From: Serpens sp964410065 | GTDB taxonomy: Bacteria > Pseudomonadota > Gammaproteobacteria > Pseudomonadales > Pseudomonadaceae | Length of the DNA stretch: 5,347 nt | Direction of reading: 5' to 3' | Assembly (NCBI GenBank): GCA_964410065.1 | Contig: CAYPFO010000109.1 | Span: 1-5,347 of the forward strand | Shown here: piece after piece, positions 1-5,347 of the stretch | Layout: the number at the start of each line of letters is the position of its first letter | Position numbering within the stretch: position 1 is the first letter of the stretch | The notes under the pieces: generated by a model | The model's input: only the letters and a program-made list of their open reading frames with translations | What the model was told of the DNA's origin: nothing | Database searches by the model: none | Program-made: the position numbers and the translations under genes

Positions 1-167
1 CGACCTGCGACAGCGCCGACATCATGTACGAGAACTACAAGTACGGCCTGCCCCTCAACCTGGCCAGCGGTGACCGCCTGTACTGGCTGTCCACCGGTGC
101 CTACACCACCAGCTACAGCGCAGTGGAATTCAACGGCTTCCCGCCGCTGAAGGCCTTCTACATCTAA
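1..167 (+). CDS. speC: Ornithine decarboxylase-type PLP enzyme, C-terminal fragment
   Basis: This is the 3' end of a gene running in from the left, read with codons beginning at base 3; 54 codons remain before TAA at 165-167. The residues match the C-terminal beta-barrel of fold type III (alanine-racemase-like) decarboxylases. TCDSAD at 3-20 carries the active-site Cys of the family's GPTCD motif. GAYT (Tyr codon 102-104) supplies the Tyr that contacts the PLP cofactor, and FNGF (129-140) is the conserved closing motif. In this family the enzyme decarboxylates L-ornithine to putrescine in the cytoplasm; some members prefer lysine. Diaminopimelate decarboxylase is less likely because its motif normally reads CESxD. 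The N-terminal PLP-lysine half lies outside the window, so substrate and exact symbol are inferred. A strong terminator 15 bases after the stop separates it from the pump operon, so there is no reason to link them functionally. Confidence 0.8.
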   Translation, partial: TCDSADIMYENYKYGLPLNLASGDRLYWLSTGAYTTSYSAVEFNGFPPLKAFYI

Positions 168-182
168 GCGCGTTTTGGCTCT

Positions 183-216
183 GACGAATCCCGCTACGGC
201 GGGATTTGTCGTTTTT
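183..216 (+). terminator. Rho-independent terminator of the decarboxylase gene
   Basis: A 12-bp stem pairs 183-194 with 199-210, with one G-U pair at 186/207. It closes on a C(TACG)G loop, a member of the very stable UNCG tetraloop class. The run GTTTTT (211-216) follows directly. There is no matching A-run on the left side, so it should work only for rightward transcription. It begins 15 bases after the decarboxylase stop codon. Confidence 0.92.
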
Positions 217-462
217 AGGCCGCGGATCCTTTTGCACCAGTAGGGCCGCCTCGCCCGTTGCGCGGATGAGGAGTTGGTTCGGTGGTTATCGGGCACACCG
301 CCGGCGGGCTGCCCGTGATGCTGTGTGCTATCAGCCAAACATCTTACTGCGGGCGTGGCCGCCCTACGGGTTGCGCTTGCTTGGTGAAGGCCATGTCGCC
401 GCTTTACGAGTTGTGTTCATGGGTGCCGCTCGGACTGTCTGCGCCCGAGTTGTCAGTTTGCC

Positions 463-479
463 TTTACCTTCCTTTTACC
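463..479 (+). promoter_or_regulatory. Two TTTACC direct repeats 11 bases apart
   Basis: TTTACC occurs at 463-468 and again at 474-479, a start-to-start distance of exactly 11 bases, or one helical turn. The repeats sit in a pyrimidine-rich tract just upstream of the best -35 candidate (490). Six-base direct repeats with an 11-base period are typical of dimer sites for OmpR/PhoB-family response regulators, as in PmrA boxes. The repeat is seen directly; the regulator is a guess, and chance in a pyrimidine-rich stretch is possible. Confidence 0.2.
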
Positions 480-489
480 CTCTCCATGG

Positions 490-518
490 TTCACCCGATG
501 GGTGGCACTGCCTACCAT
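490..518 (+). promoter_or_regulatory. Possible sigma-70 promoter for the efflux operon
   Basis: TTCACC (490-495) and TACCAT (513-518) each match 4 of 6 bases of the TTGACA and TATAAT consensus and are separated by the ideal 17 bases. Transcription would begin near 525, about 40 bases before the pvdR start codon. It is the best-spaced pair I found close to the gene, but the match is weak and may need an activator. A nearly perfect -35 (TTGTCA, 450-455) further upstream lacks a good partner. Confidence 0.28.
492..504. promoter_or_regulatory. Short dyad CACCC-GAT-GGGTG in the candidate promoter
   Basis: A perfect 5+3+5 inverted repeat (CACCC 492-496, GGGTG 500-504) overlaps the -35 and spacer of the candidate promoter. 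It is followed at once by a second dyad, GGCA-C-TGCC (504-512). The position would suit a repressor operator. The arms are short, so this remains only a candidate. Confidence 0.2.
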
Positions 519-538
519 AGGCCCCGTATTTAGCACGT

Positions 539-550
539 ATTCTCATTTGC
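539..550 (-). promoter_or_regulatory. Half Fur-box-like site before pvdR
   Basis: Read on the minus strand, bases 550-539 give GCAAATGAGAAT, like the left half of many Pseudomonas Fur boxes. The second half, further left, does not match: about 10 of 19 positions agree with the classic 19-bp Fur consensus. Iron control would suit a pyoverdine pump, but this site alone does not establish it. Confidence 0.18.
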
Positions 551-551
551 C

Positions 552-555
552 AGGA
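552..555 (+). promoter_or_regulatory. Ribosome binding site of pvdR
   Basis: AGGA lies 11 bases before the ATG at 567. The spacing is a little long but acceptable. It supports this start, after which the reading frame goes directly into an N-terminal membrane anchor. Confidence 0.55.
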
Positions 556-566
556 ACGTTCGCTCC

Positions 567-1751
567 ATGTCGCTTTTCTCTGCCCGTTCTTCTCGCCGTT
601 ATCTGTTTATCGGTTTGCCCGTCGTTCTGGTCGCCGCGGCGCTGGGGTACTGGATGCTGAACAATGACGCCACGGCCTCCGTGCAGGGCGCGACCACCAC
701 GGTCAGCCGAGGCGACATCGAAGACAGCACCACCGCTCTGGGCACGTTGCAGCCCCGAGACTATGTGGATGTGGGTACACAAGTGTCCGGCCAGTTGCTC
801 AAGCTTTACGTCGAACTGGGCGAGCAGGTGAAAGAAGGCCAGTTGCTGGCGGAAATCGACCCCACGTTGTTCGCGGCCAAAGTGGGCGCCACCCAGGCGC
901 AACTGACCAGCCAGCGTGCCCAGCTCAGGCAGCAGCAGGCCCATCACCGTCTGGCCCGGTCGCAGTTCACGCGTCAAAAGGCATTGTTTGCCGAGCGGGC
1001 CACTAGCGAGGAGTCGCTGCAGAGCGCCGAGGCCCAGGTGGAAATCACTGCCGCGCAGATCGAAGCGCTGCAGGCCCAGATTGCGCAGACCGAGGCGAGC
1101 CTCAAGGAAGACCAGGCCAACCTGGAATACACCAAGATCTACGCGCCCATGAACGGTACCGTGGTGTCGCAATCGGCCAAGCAGGGACAGACCCTCAACG
1201 CCAATCAGCAGGCACCGGTGATCCTGCAGATCGCCGACCTGTCGAGCATGACGGTCAAGACCCAGGTGTCCGAGGCGGACATCGGCAAGCTGAAGGTCGG
1301 CATGCCGGTGTATTTCACCACCCTCGGCCAGCAAAAACGTTGGGAAGCCACCCTGCGCCAGATCCTGCCGACTCCCGAGGTAATCAACAACGTGGTGCTC
1401 TATAACGCCGAGTTCGACGTGGACAACCCGAAGGGTGAATTGATGATGCAGATGAGCGCCCAGGTGTTCTTCGTCAATGCCCAGGCCCGCGATGTACTGC
1501 TTCTGCCGCTGGCCACCGTGCAGGGCCAGCGTCCGCAACGTAGCTCGGAGGGGTCGGTGTACCGCTTCAAGGTGCTGGAGAACGGCAAGCCGGTGGAGCG
1601 GGAAGTGCGCATCGGATTGCGTGACCGGGTGAATGTCGAGGTGCTGGCCGGCCTGGACGAACACGAACAGGTGATGCTGCCCGCCGGCACCGGCAGGCCG
1701 GTATCTGCACCGCCTGGCCAACGCCGGGGCGCCGGCGGCCCGCGAATTTGA
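567..1751 (+). CDS. pvdR: MacA/PvdR-type periplasmic adaptor of tripartite efflux pump
   Basis: A 394-residue membrane fusion protein. The N-terminus has a basic stretch (RSSRR, 7-11) followed by a hydrophobic helix (about 13-31) with no lipobox, so it is anchored in the inner membrane with the rest in the periplasm. The first lipoyl half (about 67-100; VSGQLLKLYV, GEQVKEGQLLAEIDP) is followed by a long Gln/Ala/Glu-rich helical hairpin (about 104-187), which in this family docks onto the outer-membrane channel. The second lipoyl half (about 188-225; YTKIYAPMNGTVV, QAPVILQIADL) and the beta-barrel motif VSEADIGKLKVG (234-245) are typical of MacA. The membrane-proximal domain ends in a Gly/Arg/Pro-rich tail. 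In this family the adaptor stimulates the MacB ATPase and bridges it to the channel. The gene is first in the operon, 10 bases before pvdT. The MacA family is near certain; the specific pyoverdine role is inferred from gene order and genus. Adaptors of lipopeptide-exporting MacAB pumps are the main alternative. Confidence 0.9.
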   Translation: MSLFSARSSRRYLFIGLPVVLVAAALGYWMLNNDATASVQGATTTVSRGDIEDSTTALGTLQPRDYVDVGTQVSGQLLKLYVELGEQVKEGQLLAEIDPTLFAAKVGATQAQLTSQRAQLRQQQAHHRLARSQFTRQKALFAERATSEESLQSAEAQVEITAAQIEALQAQIAQTEASLKEDQANLEYTKIYAPMNGTVVSQSAKQGQTLNANQQAPVILQIADLSSMTVKTQVSEADIGKLKVGMPVYFTTLGQQKRWEATLRQILPTPEVINNVVLYNAEFDVDNPKGELMMQMSAQVFFVNAQARDVLLLPLATVQGQRPQRSSEGSVYRFKVLENGKPVEREVRIGLRDRVNVEVLAGLDEHEQVMLPAGTGRPVSAPPGQRRGAGGPRI

Positions 1752-1761
1752 GTAGCCAGCC

Positions 1762-3708
1762 ATGACTGCATTGATCGAACTGCGCGGCATCGACAAGATC
1801 TACACCAGCGGCGAGCTGGCCGTGCAAGTGCTGCACGACGTCTCGCTGGATATCCACAAGGGCGAGTTCGTCGCCATCATCGGCAGCTCCGGTTCCGGCA
1901 AGAGCACCTTGATGAACCTGCTCGGCTGCCTGGATCGTCCGACCCACGGCGAATACCGGTTCGCCGGGCGCCCCGTCGGCGACCTCGACCGCGACGAGCT
2001 GGCGGCCCTGCGCCGCGAGGCGTTCGGCTTCGTGTTCCAGAGCTACAACCTGATCTCCAGCGCCAATGCCCTGGAGAACGTGGAGATTCCGGCCATCTAT
2101 GCCGGCACCCCGGCGCCCGAGCGGCATGCGCGCGCTGAGGAACTGCTTACCCGCCTGGGCCTGGGTGAGCGCCTGCAGAACCGTCCGAGCCAGCTATCCG
2201 GCGGCCAGCAGCAGCGGGTGTCGATTGCCCGCGCGCTGATGAACGACGCCGAGGTGATCCTCGCCGACGAACCCACCGGCGCGCTGGACAGCCACAGCGG
2301 CCAGGAAGTGCTGGCGCTGCTCAAGGAGCTCAGCGGCCAGGGCAAGACGGTCATCATCATCACCCACGACCGTGAGGTCGCCAGTCATGCCGACCGGCTG
2401 ATCGAGATCAAGGATGGGCGGATCATCGCCGACAGCGGGAGCCGCTCGGAGTCGGCCGTACAGGCCGTCAAAACGCTGGACCTTGATGAGCAACCAGCAC
2501 GGGTCGCCGTGGCGGATACCGGCGAAGCCGTGCGCATGGCTTTGCGCGCGCTCAAGTCCAATCTGTTTCGCACCGTGCTGACGTTGCTCGGCATCGTGAT
2601 TGGCGTCGCCTCGGTAGTGGCCATGCTGGCGGTGGGCAATGGCGCACGTCAGCAGGTGGTTGAACGCATCAGCTCGATGGGCACCAATTTACTTTCGGTG
2701 CGCCCCGGCGCGCCGAACATGCCGCGCTCGGCCACAGGCGTGACCGCGACCCTGACGCCCGCCGATGCCCAGGCCATCGCCGTGCTGGACAACGTCACCG
2801 ATGCCCTCGGCGAGCTGCAGGGCAGCGCCACGCTGCGTGCCGGAAACATCGACTACAAAACCAGCATCACCGCCACCAACGCCGGCATGCCGGTGGTGCG
2901 CGAATGGCCTTTGGCCCAAGGCAGTTTTTTCACCGACAGTGACGAGCGTTCCTACGCTGCCGTGGTGGTACTCGGCCAGACGGTGGCCAGGAACCTGTTT
3001 CCCGATGACAGCAACCCGGTGGGCCGTTACGTGCTGGTGCAGAACGTGCCGTTCCAGGTGGTTGGGGTCATGGGCGCCAAGGGCGCCACGCCGTGGGGCC
3101 AGGACCAGGACGACGTGGCACTGATGCCCTTTTCCACCGGCAGCCTGCGCCTGTTCGGCCAGCGCTACGTGCAGAGCATTACCGCACACATCGCCGATGT
3201 GTCGCGCATCGACGAGACGCAAGAGCGGATCCGCGAAGAACTGCTGGCGCGCCACAATGGCGTCGAGGATTTCCAGATCCGCAACACCGCTTCCCTGCTC
3301 GATGCGGTGACGGCCACGCAGGACACCCTGACCGTGTTGCTGGGCTCCATTGCGGCGATTTCCTTGCTGGTGGGTGGCATCGGCGTGATGAACATCATGC
3401 TGGTCAACGTCACCGAGCGCACCCGCGAAATCGGCATCCGCATGGCCACCGGCGCACGCACCGGCAACATCCTCCAGCAGTTCATCACCGAGGCGCTGGT
3501 AGTGTCGGCCATTGGCGGTGTGCTCGGCGTGCTGGTCGGCTTGGGCAGTGCCGCCTTGATCGGCAGCCTGGGCACCGCCGTGCAGTTCACCCTGGCGCCG
3601 GTGCTGCTGGCGTTCGGTTGCGCCTTCGCGACGGGGCTGATCTTCGGCCTGATGCCGGCACGCAAGGCCGCGCACCTGGACCCGGTGTTGGCACTGGCCT
3701 CGGATTGA
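1762..3708 (+). CDS. pvdT: MacB/PvdT-type ABC efflux ATPase-permease
   Basis: A 648-residue fusion of an N-terminal ATPase and a C-terminal permease, the normal MacB length and order. ATPase motifs are intact: Walker A GSSGSGKST (41-49), Q-loop Gln93, signature LSGGQQQR (145-152), Walker B VILADE (165-170) with catalytic Glu170, D-loop ALD (174-176) and switch His202. After a linker (about 218-256) come the first membrane helix (about 270-291), a large periplasmic domain (about 293-518), then three helices (about 523-548, 577-602, 612-632) ending in PARKAAHLDPVLAL, a hallmark of MacB/FtsX permeases. Such proteins act as dimers and drive periplasmic substrate through the channel by a mechanotransmission cycle rather than moving it across the inner membrane. 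The ATG is 10 bases after the pvdR stop and has only a weak GAG upstream, so translation is probably coupled. E. coli MacB exports macrolides and enterotoxin; pyoverdine recycling and secretion is the expected role in Pseudomonas, with lipopeptide export as the alternative. Confidence 0.92.
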   Translation: MTALIELRGIDKIYTSGELAVQVLHDVSLDIHKGEFVAIIGSSGSGKSTLMNLLGCLDRPTHGEYRFAGRPVGDLDRDELAALRREAFGFVFQSYNLISSANALENVEIPAIYAGTPAPERHARAEELLTRLGLGERLQNRPSQLSGGQQQRVSIARALMNDAEVILADEPTGALDSHSGQEVLALLKELSGQGKTVIIITHDREVASHADRLIEIKDGRIIADSGSRSESAVQAVKTLDLDEQPARVAVADTGEAVRMALRALKSNLFRTVLTLLGIVIGVASVVAMLAVGNGARQQVVERISSMGTNLLSVRPGAPNMPRSATGVTATLTPADAQAIAVLDNVTDALGELQGSATLRAGNIDYKTSITATNAGMPVVREWPLAQGSFFTDSDERSYAAVVVLGQTVARNLFPDDSNPVGRYVLVQNVPFQVVGVMGAKGATPWGQDQDDVALMPFSTGSLRLFGQRYVQSITAHIADVSRIDETQERIREELLARHNGVEDFQIRNTASLLDAVTATQDTLTVLLGSIAAISLLVGGIGVMNIMLVNVTERTREIGIRMATGARTGNILQQFITEALVVSAIGGVLGVLVGLGSAALIGSLGTAVQFTLAPVLLAFGCAFATGLIFGLMPARKAAHLDPVLALASD

Positions 3709-3727
3709 TACAGGCAGAAGTAGATAG

Positions 3728-3750
3728 GTGGGCCAAAAGCCCACGCTTTT
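3728..3750 (+). terminator. Terminator-like hairpin between pvdT and opmQ
   Basis: A perfect 6-bp stem (GTGGGC 3728-3733 with GCCCAC 3739-3744, loop CAAAA) is followed by GC and TTTT (3747-3750). The stem is short and the T-run only four bases, so it looks like a partial terminator or attenuator, or a processing and stability element, rather than a full stop. It begins 19 bases after the pvdT stop and lies 26 bases before the opmQ start codon. Confidence 0.45.
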
Positions 3751-3776
3751 GAACGTAATTTGTTGAGTAACCCGTC

Positions 3777-5165
3777 ATGACCTTTGCCTTGCACAAACCG
3801 CTATTGACCCTGTTAGCCGCCGCCCTGTTGGCCGGCTGCAGCCTGGCGCCGACGTATGAGGCGCCGCCCGCTGCGACGCCTGAGGCCTGGGAACATGCCC
3901 AAGGCAGCGCCCAGTGGCCGTCAGCCCAGTGGTGGGAAGGGTTTTCCAGCCCTGAACTGGAACGGCTGATTGCCGACGCCCGCGCCAGTAATCTCGACCT
4001 GGCCACCGCCATGAGCCGGGTGCGCCAGGCGGATATCCAGGCACGCATCGCCGGTGCGTCGCTGCTGCCGAGCCTGAACGGCAGCCTCGGTGGCAACAGC
4101 GGGCGCGCTTCGGACAACAATGGCGGCGGCAGCAACACCCGATATTCCGCCGGTCTGTCCGCCAGCTACGAGCTGGATGTGTGGGGCAAGAACCGCGATG
4201 GCCAGCGCAGCAGCAACTTGGCTGCCCAGGCGACTGCCTATGAGCGTGACAGCGTGGCGCTGACCGTGGACGGCTCGGTGGCCACCAGTTATTTCAAGGT
4301 GCTGGAGCTGCGCGAGCGCCAGCGCATTGCCGAGGAAAACCTGGCCAACGCCGAGCGTGTGCTGGCGGTGGTCGAAGCCAAGGTGCGCCTGGGTGCTGGC
4401 ACCGAGCTGGATCTCGTCCAGCAGCAGACGCTGGTGGAGCAACGGCGAGCATCGATTCCCGGCCTGCGCCAGCAACGCCAGACGGCGGAAAACGCCTTGG
4501 CCTTGCTGCTCGGCGATGCGCCCCAGGGCTTTGCTGCCAAGGTCGAAGGCGACTCGCTGGAGCCGCTGGCGCTGCCGCCGTTGTTGTCCGGCGGGCTGCC
4601 TTCGGAATTGCTGCTGCGTCGCCCCGACCTGCGCCGCGCCGAGGCGCAGTTGCAGGCGGCCAATGCCAACATCGGCGTGGCGCGCGCGGCGTTGTTCCCC
4701 AGCCTGTCATTGACCGCCGGTGCCAGTCTTGAAGATGCGGCGTTGTCTGGACTGCTTTCCTCGGCCAACCTGGCCAGTAGCGTTGGTGCCTCGCTGTTGC
4801 AGCCAATTTTTCGTGGCGGCGCCCTGCGTGGTCAGGTCGAACTGAGTCAGGAGCGCTACCAGGAATTGGCCGACGGTTACCGGCAGACCGTCCTCACCGC
4901 GCTGGGCGAAGTCGAGAACGCCTTGATCGGCGTACGCGAAGGCCAACTGCAGACCGCCAGCCAGGAGCGCGTGCTGGCCAACGCTGAACGCGCCTTCCGC
5001 CTGGCCGAAACCCAATACCGTGCGGGCTCGGTGGATGTGCTCACCGTGCTTAGCGCCCAGCAGAGCTTCTTCTCCGCCCGCGACGCGGCATTGCAGAACA
5101 AGTCCAGCCAGCTGGAGAACTACGTGCAGCTGTACAAGGTGCTGGGCGGCGGGTTTTCGGGCTGA
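3777..5165 (+). CDS. opmQ: OpmQ-type outer-membrane efflux channel lipoprotein
   Basis: A 462-residue TolC-like channel of the NodT/OprM family. The signal peptide (1-20) ends in lipobox LLAG|C, so Cys21 is expected to be lipidated; Ser22 at +2 favours transport to the outer membrane. Two related outer-membrane efflux repeats follow (about 58-245 and 274-458). AKVRLGAGTELDLVQQQ in the first corresponds to ETQYRAGSVDVLTVLSAQQS in the second. Landmarks are YELDVWGKNR (131-140), LLLRRPDLRRAEAQL (278-292), ARAALFPSLSLTA (302-314) and LQPIFRGGALRG (341-352). Such proteins form trimers: a beta-barrel in the outer membrane and a periplasmic helical tunnel that meets the adaptor tip. It lies 68 bases after pvdT, beyond a hairpin, on the same strand. 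The Shine-Dalgarno is weak (GAG at 3765-3767). The ATG at 3777 is chosen because it opens directly into a normal-length signal peptide. The family is certain; the symbol rests on position behind a MacAB pair in a pseudomonad. Confidence 0.9.
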   Translation: MTFALHKPLLTLLAAALLAGCSLAPTYEAPPAATPEAWEHAQGSAQWPSAQWWEGFSSPELERLIADARASNLDLATAMSRVRQADIQARIAGASLLPSLNGSLGGNSGRASDNNGGGSNTRYSAGLSASYELDVWGKNRDGQRSSNLAAQATAYERDSVALTVDGSVATSYFKVLELRERQRIAEENLANAERVLAVVEAKVRLGAGTELDLVQQQTLVEQRRASIPGLRQQRQTAENALALLLGDAPQGFAAKVEGDSLEPLALPPLLSGGLPSELLLRRPDLRRAEAQLQAANANIGVARAALFPSLSLTAGASLEDAALSGLLSSANLASSVGASLLQPIFRGGALRGQVELSQERYQELADGYRQTVLTALGEVENALIGVREGQLQTASQERVLANAERAFRLAETQYRAGSVDVLTVLSAQQSFFSARDAALQNKSSQLENYVQLYKVLGGGFSG

Positions 5166-5190
5166 GTTTCGACGTGCCTGGGCGCTGTGT

Positions 5191-5216
5191 CGTAGGGGCG
5201 AATTCATTCGCCTGGC
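5191..5216 (+). repeat. Left REP unit
   Basis: The unit has the GTAG head (5192-5195) followed by an internal palindrome: GGCGAA (5197-5202), loop TTCA, TTCGCC (5207-5212), a perfect 6-bp stem. A GTAG head next to a short hairpin is the usual Pseudomonas REP architecture. Confidence 0.8.
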
Positions 5217-5223
5217 GTAGCGT

Positions 5224-5259
5224 CTTCAGGCCACGTAGCCGTTGCGACCAACGCTGAAG
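5224..5259. repeat. Bulged hairpin inside the REPIN
   Basis: CTTCAG (5224-5229) pairs with CTGAAG (5254-5259). Directly stacked inside it is CGTTG-CGAC-CAACG (5240-5253), a 5-bp stem with a four-base loop, leaving ten unpaired bases (5230-5239) on the left side. An alternative small hairpin, ACGC-TGAA-GCGT (5251-5262), competes with it. Confidence 0.5.
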
Positions 5260-5309
5260 CGTCCAGCCACGGTGTTTTTCGCAACTCCGGAGGTGTCGGA
5301 AGCCTCGGT

Positions 5310-5335
5310 GCTAGGCGAGTGAATCCGCCCCTACG
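5310..5335 (-). repeat. Right REP unit, inverted
   Basis: On the minus strand it starts with the same CGTAGGGGCG head and continues GATTCACTCGCC. Three differences from the left unit (A/G, T/C and G/A) weaken its own hairpin to four Watson-Crick pairs plus a G-T, so this copy is slightly decayed. Confidence 0.78.
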
Positions 5336-5347
5336 GATTATGTGCGA

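Larger units (their letters stand above)
217..566. other. Gene-free intergenic region with weak regulatory signals
   Basis: About 350 bases without a credible gene. Two overlapping plus-strand reading frames (206-520 and 282-533) give Arg-, Cys- and Trp-rich products with no domain I recognise and no convincing ribosome binding site; the first begins inside the terminator. The left part holds a degenerate inverted pair sharing GTAGGGC (237-253 against 354-370, 14 of 17 matching when one arm is reverse-complemented) and an imperfect hairpin at 290-315 (six pairs outside, CGCCGGCG at the centre). The right part holds a pyrimidine-rich tract (461-485), two TTTACC repeats, a possible promoter, a dyad and a half Fur-like site. 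No tRNA or known small RNA was recognised. Confidence 0.7.
5191..5335. repeat. REPIN-like inverted REP pair
   Basis: Two REP units in opposite orientation enclose about 93 bases. The left unit (5191-5216) and the reverse complement of the right unit (5310-5335) agree at 23 of 26 positions. Such pairs (REPINs or BIMEs) are common between genes in fluorescens-group Pseudomonas and are thought to be spread by RAYT transposases encoded elsewhere; none is visible here. The element starts 25 bases after the opmQ stop. It may act as the mRNA 3'-end structure, since no conventional terminator is seen after opmQ. The inner part can itself fold (5224-5259). Confidence 0.8.

Noticed and set aside
502..517. 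TGGCAC resembling the -24 half of a sigma-54 promoter
   Set aside because: The -12 TTGCA/TTGCT element is missing at the required distance; ACCAT stands there instead.
206..533. Two small overlapping plus-strand frames upstream of pvdR
   Set aside because: No convincing ribosome binding site and no recognisable domain; the first starts inside the terminator stem. Composition is unlike the neighbouring genes.
510..533. CTAAAT on the minus strand resembling a PvdS -35 box
   Set aside because: No CGT follows at 16-17 bases, and it would point left, away from the pump operon.
543..1796. A 417-codon open frame on the minus strand opposite pvdR
   Set aside because: It mirrors the plus-strand gene in GC-rich DNA, is rich in His, Gln, Arg and Leu, has no recognisable domain, and lies across a gene with full family motifs.
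2689..3744. A 351-codon open frame on the minus strand opposite pvdT
   Set aside because: Same mirror effect: composition is dominated by His, Gln, Arg and Gly, with no domain. The plus strand encodes the conserved MacB permease.
3093..3752. A 219-codon plus-strand frame overlapping pvdT
   Set aside because: The product is Arg-, His- and Gly-rich low-complexity sequence typical of a shifted GC-rich gene. The pvdT frame continues intact through its C-terminal motif, so this is not a frameshift.
3749..3777. TTGAAC before opmQ as a possible internal promoter -35
   Set aside because: No acceptable -10 sequence lies 16-18 bases downstream before the start codon.
5251..5279. ACGC-TGAA-GCGT hairpin followed by TTTTT as a terminator for opmQ
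   Set aside because: The stem is only four pairs and the T-run starts 12 bases after it, too far for an intrinsic terminator.

Overview
The window is a GC-rich chromosomal segment with strong G/C preference at third codon positions. The protein family variants and a REP pair of the GTAGGGGCGAA... type downstream point to a fluorescent Pseudomonas, probably of the fluorescens/putida lineage. This host call is inferred from sequence style and gene content, not from a database match.

Layout from left to right. Bases 1-167 are the last 54 codons of an ornithine-decarboxylase-type (fold type III, PLP-dependent) enzyme, followed at once by a strong intrinsic terminator with a UACG tetraloop (183-216). 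Bases 217-566 form a roughly 350-base gene-free region. It holds weak promoter-like and operator-like signals near its right end and a degenerate inverted GTAGGGC pair near its left end. Bases 567-5165 carry a three-gene same-strand operon: a MacA-type periplasmic adaptor (567-1751), a MacB-type ABC transporter with fused ATPase and permease (1762-3708), and a NodT/OprM-type outer-membrane lipoprotein channel (3777-5165). The first two genes are 10 bases apart. The third follows a 68-base gap containing a terminator-like hairpin. After the channel gene lies a REPIN-like inverted REP pair (5191-5335), and the window ends before the next gene.

Together the three proteins make a complete ATP-driven tripartite efflux pump crossing both membranes. 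MacB hydrolyses ATP in the cytoplasm and captures substrate in the periplasm, MacA bridges to the outer membrane, and the channel releases the substrate outside. Gene order and lengths match the Pseudomonas PvdRT-OpmQ pump, which recycles and secretes the siderophore pyoverdine, so those symbols are used. No pyoverdine gene is visible, and I found no PvdS-type iron-starvation promoter and only half of a Fur-like site. The related MacAB pumps that export lipopeptides therefore remain an alternative. I see no clearly novel system. The most useful second looks are the hairpin between the pump genes, the REPIN with its internal cruciform, and the repeat and dyad cluster upstream of the operon.
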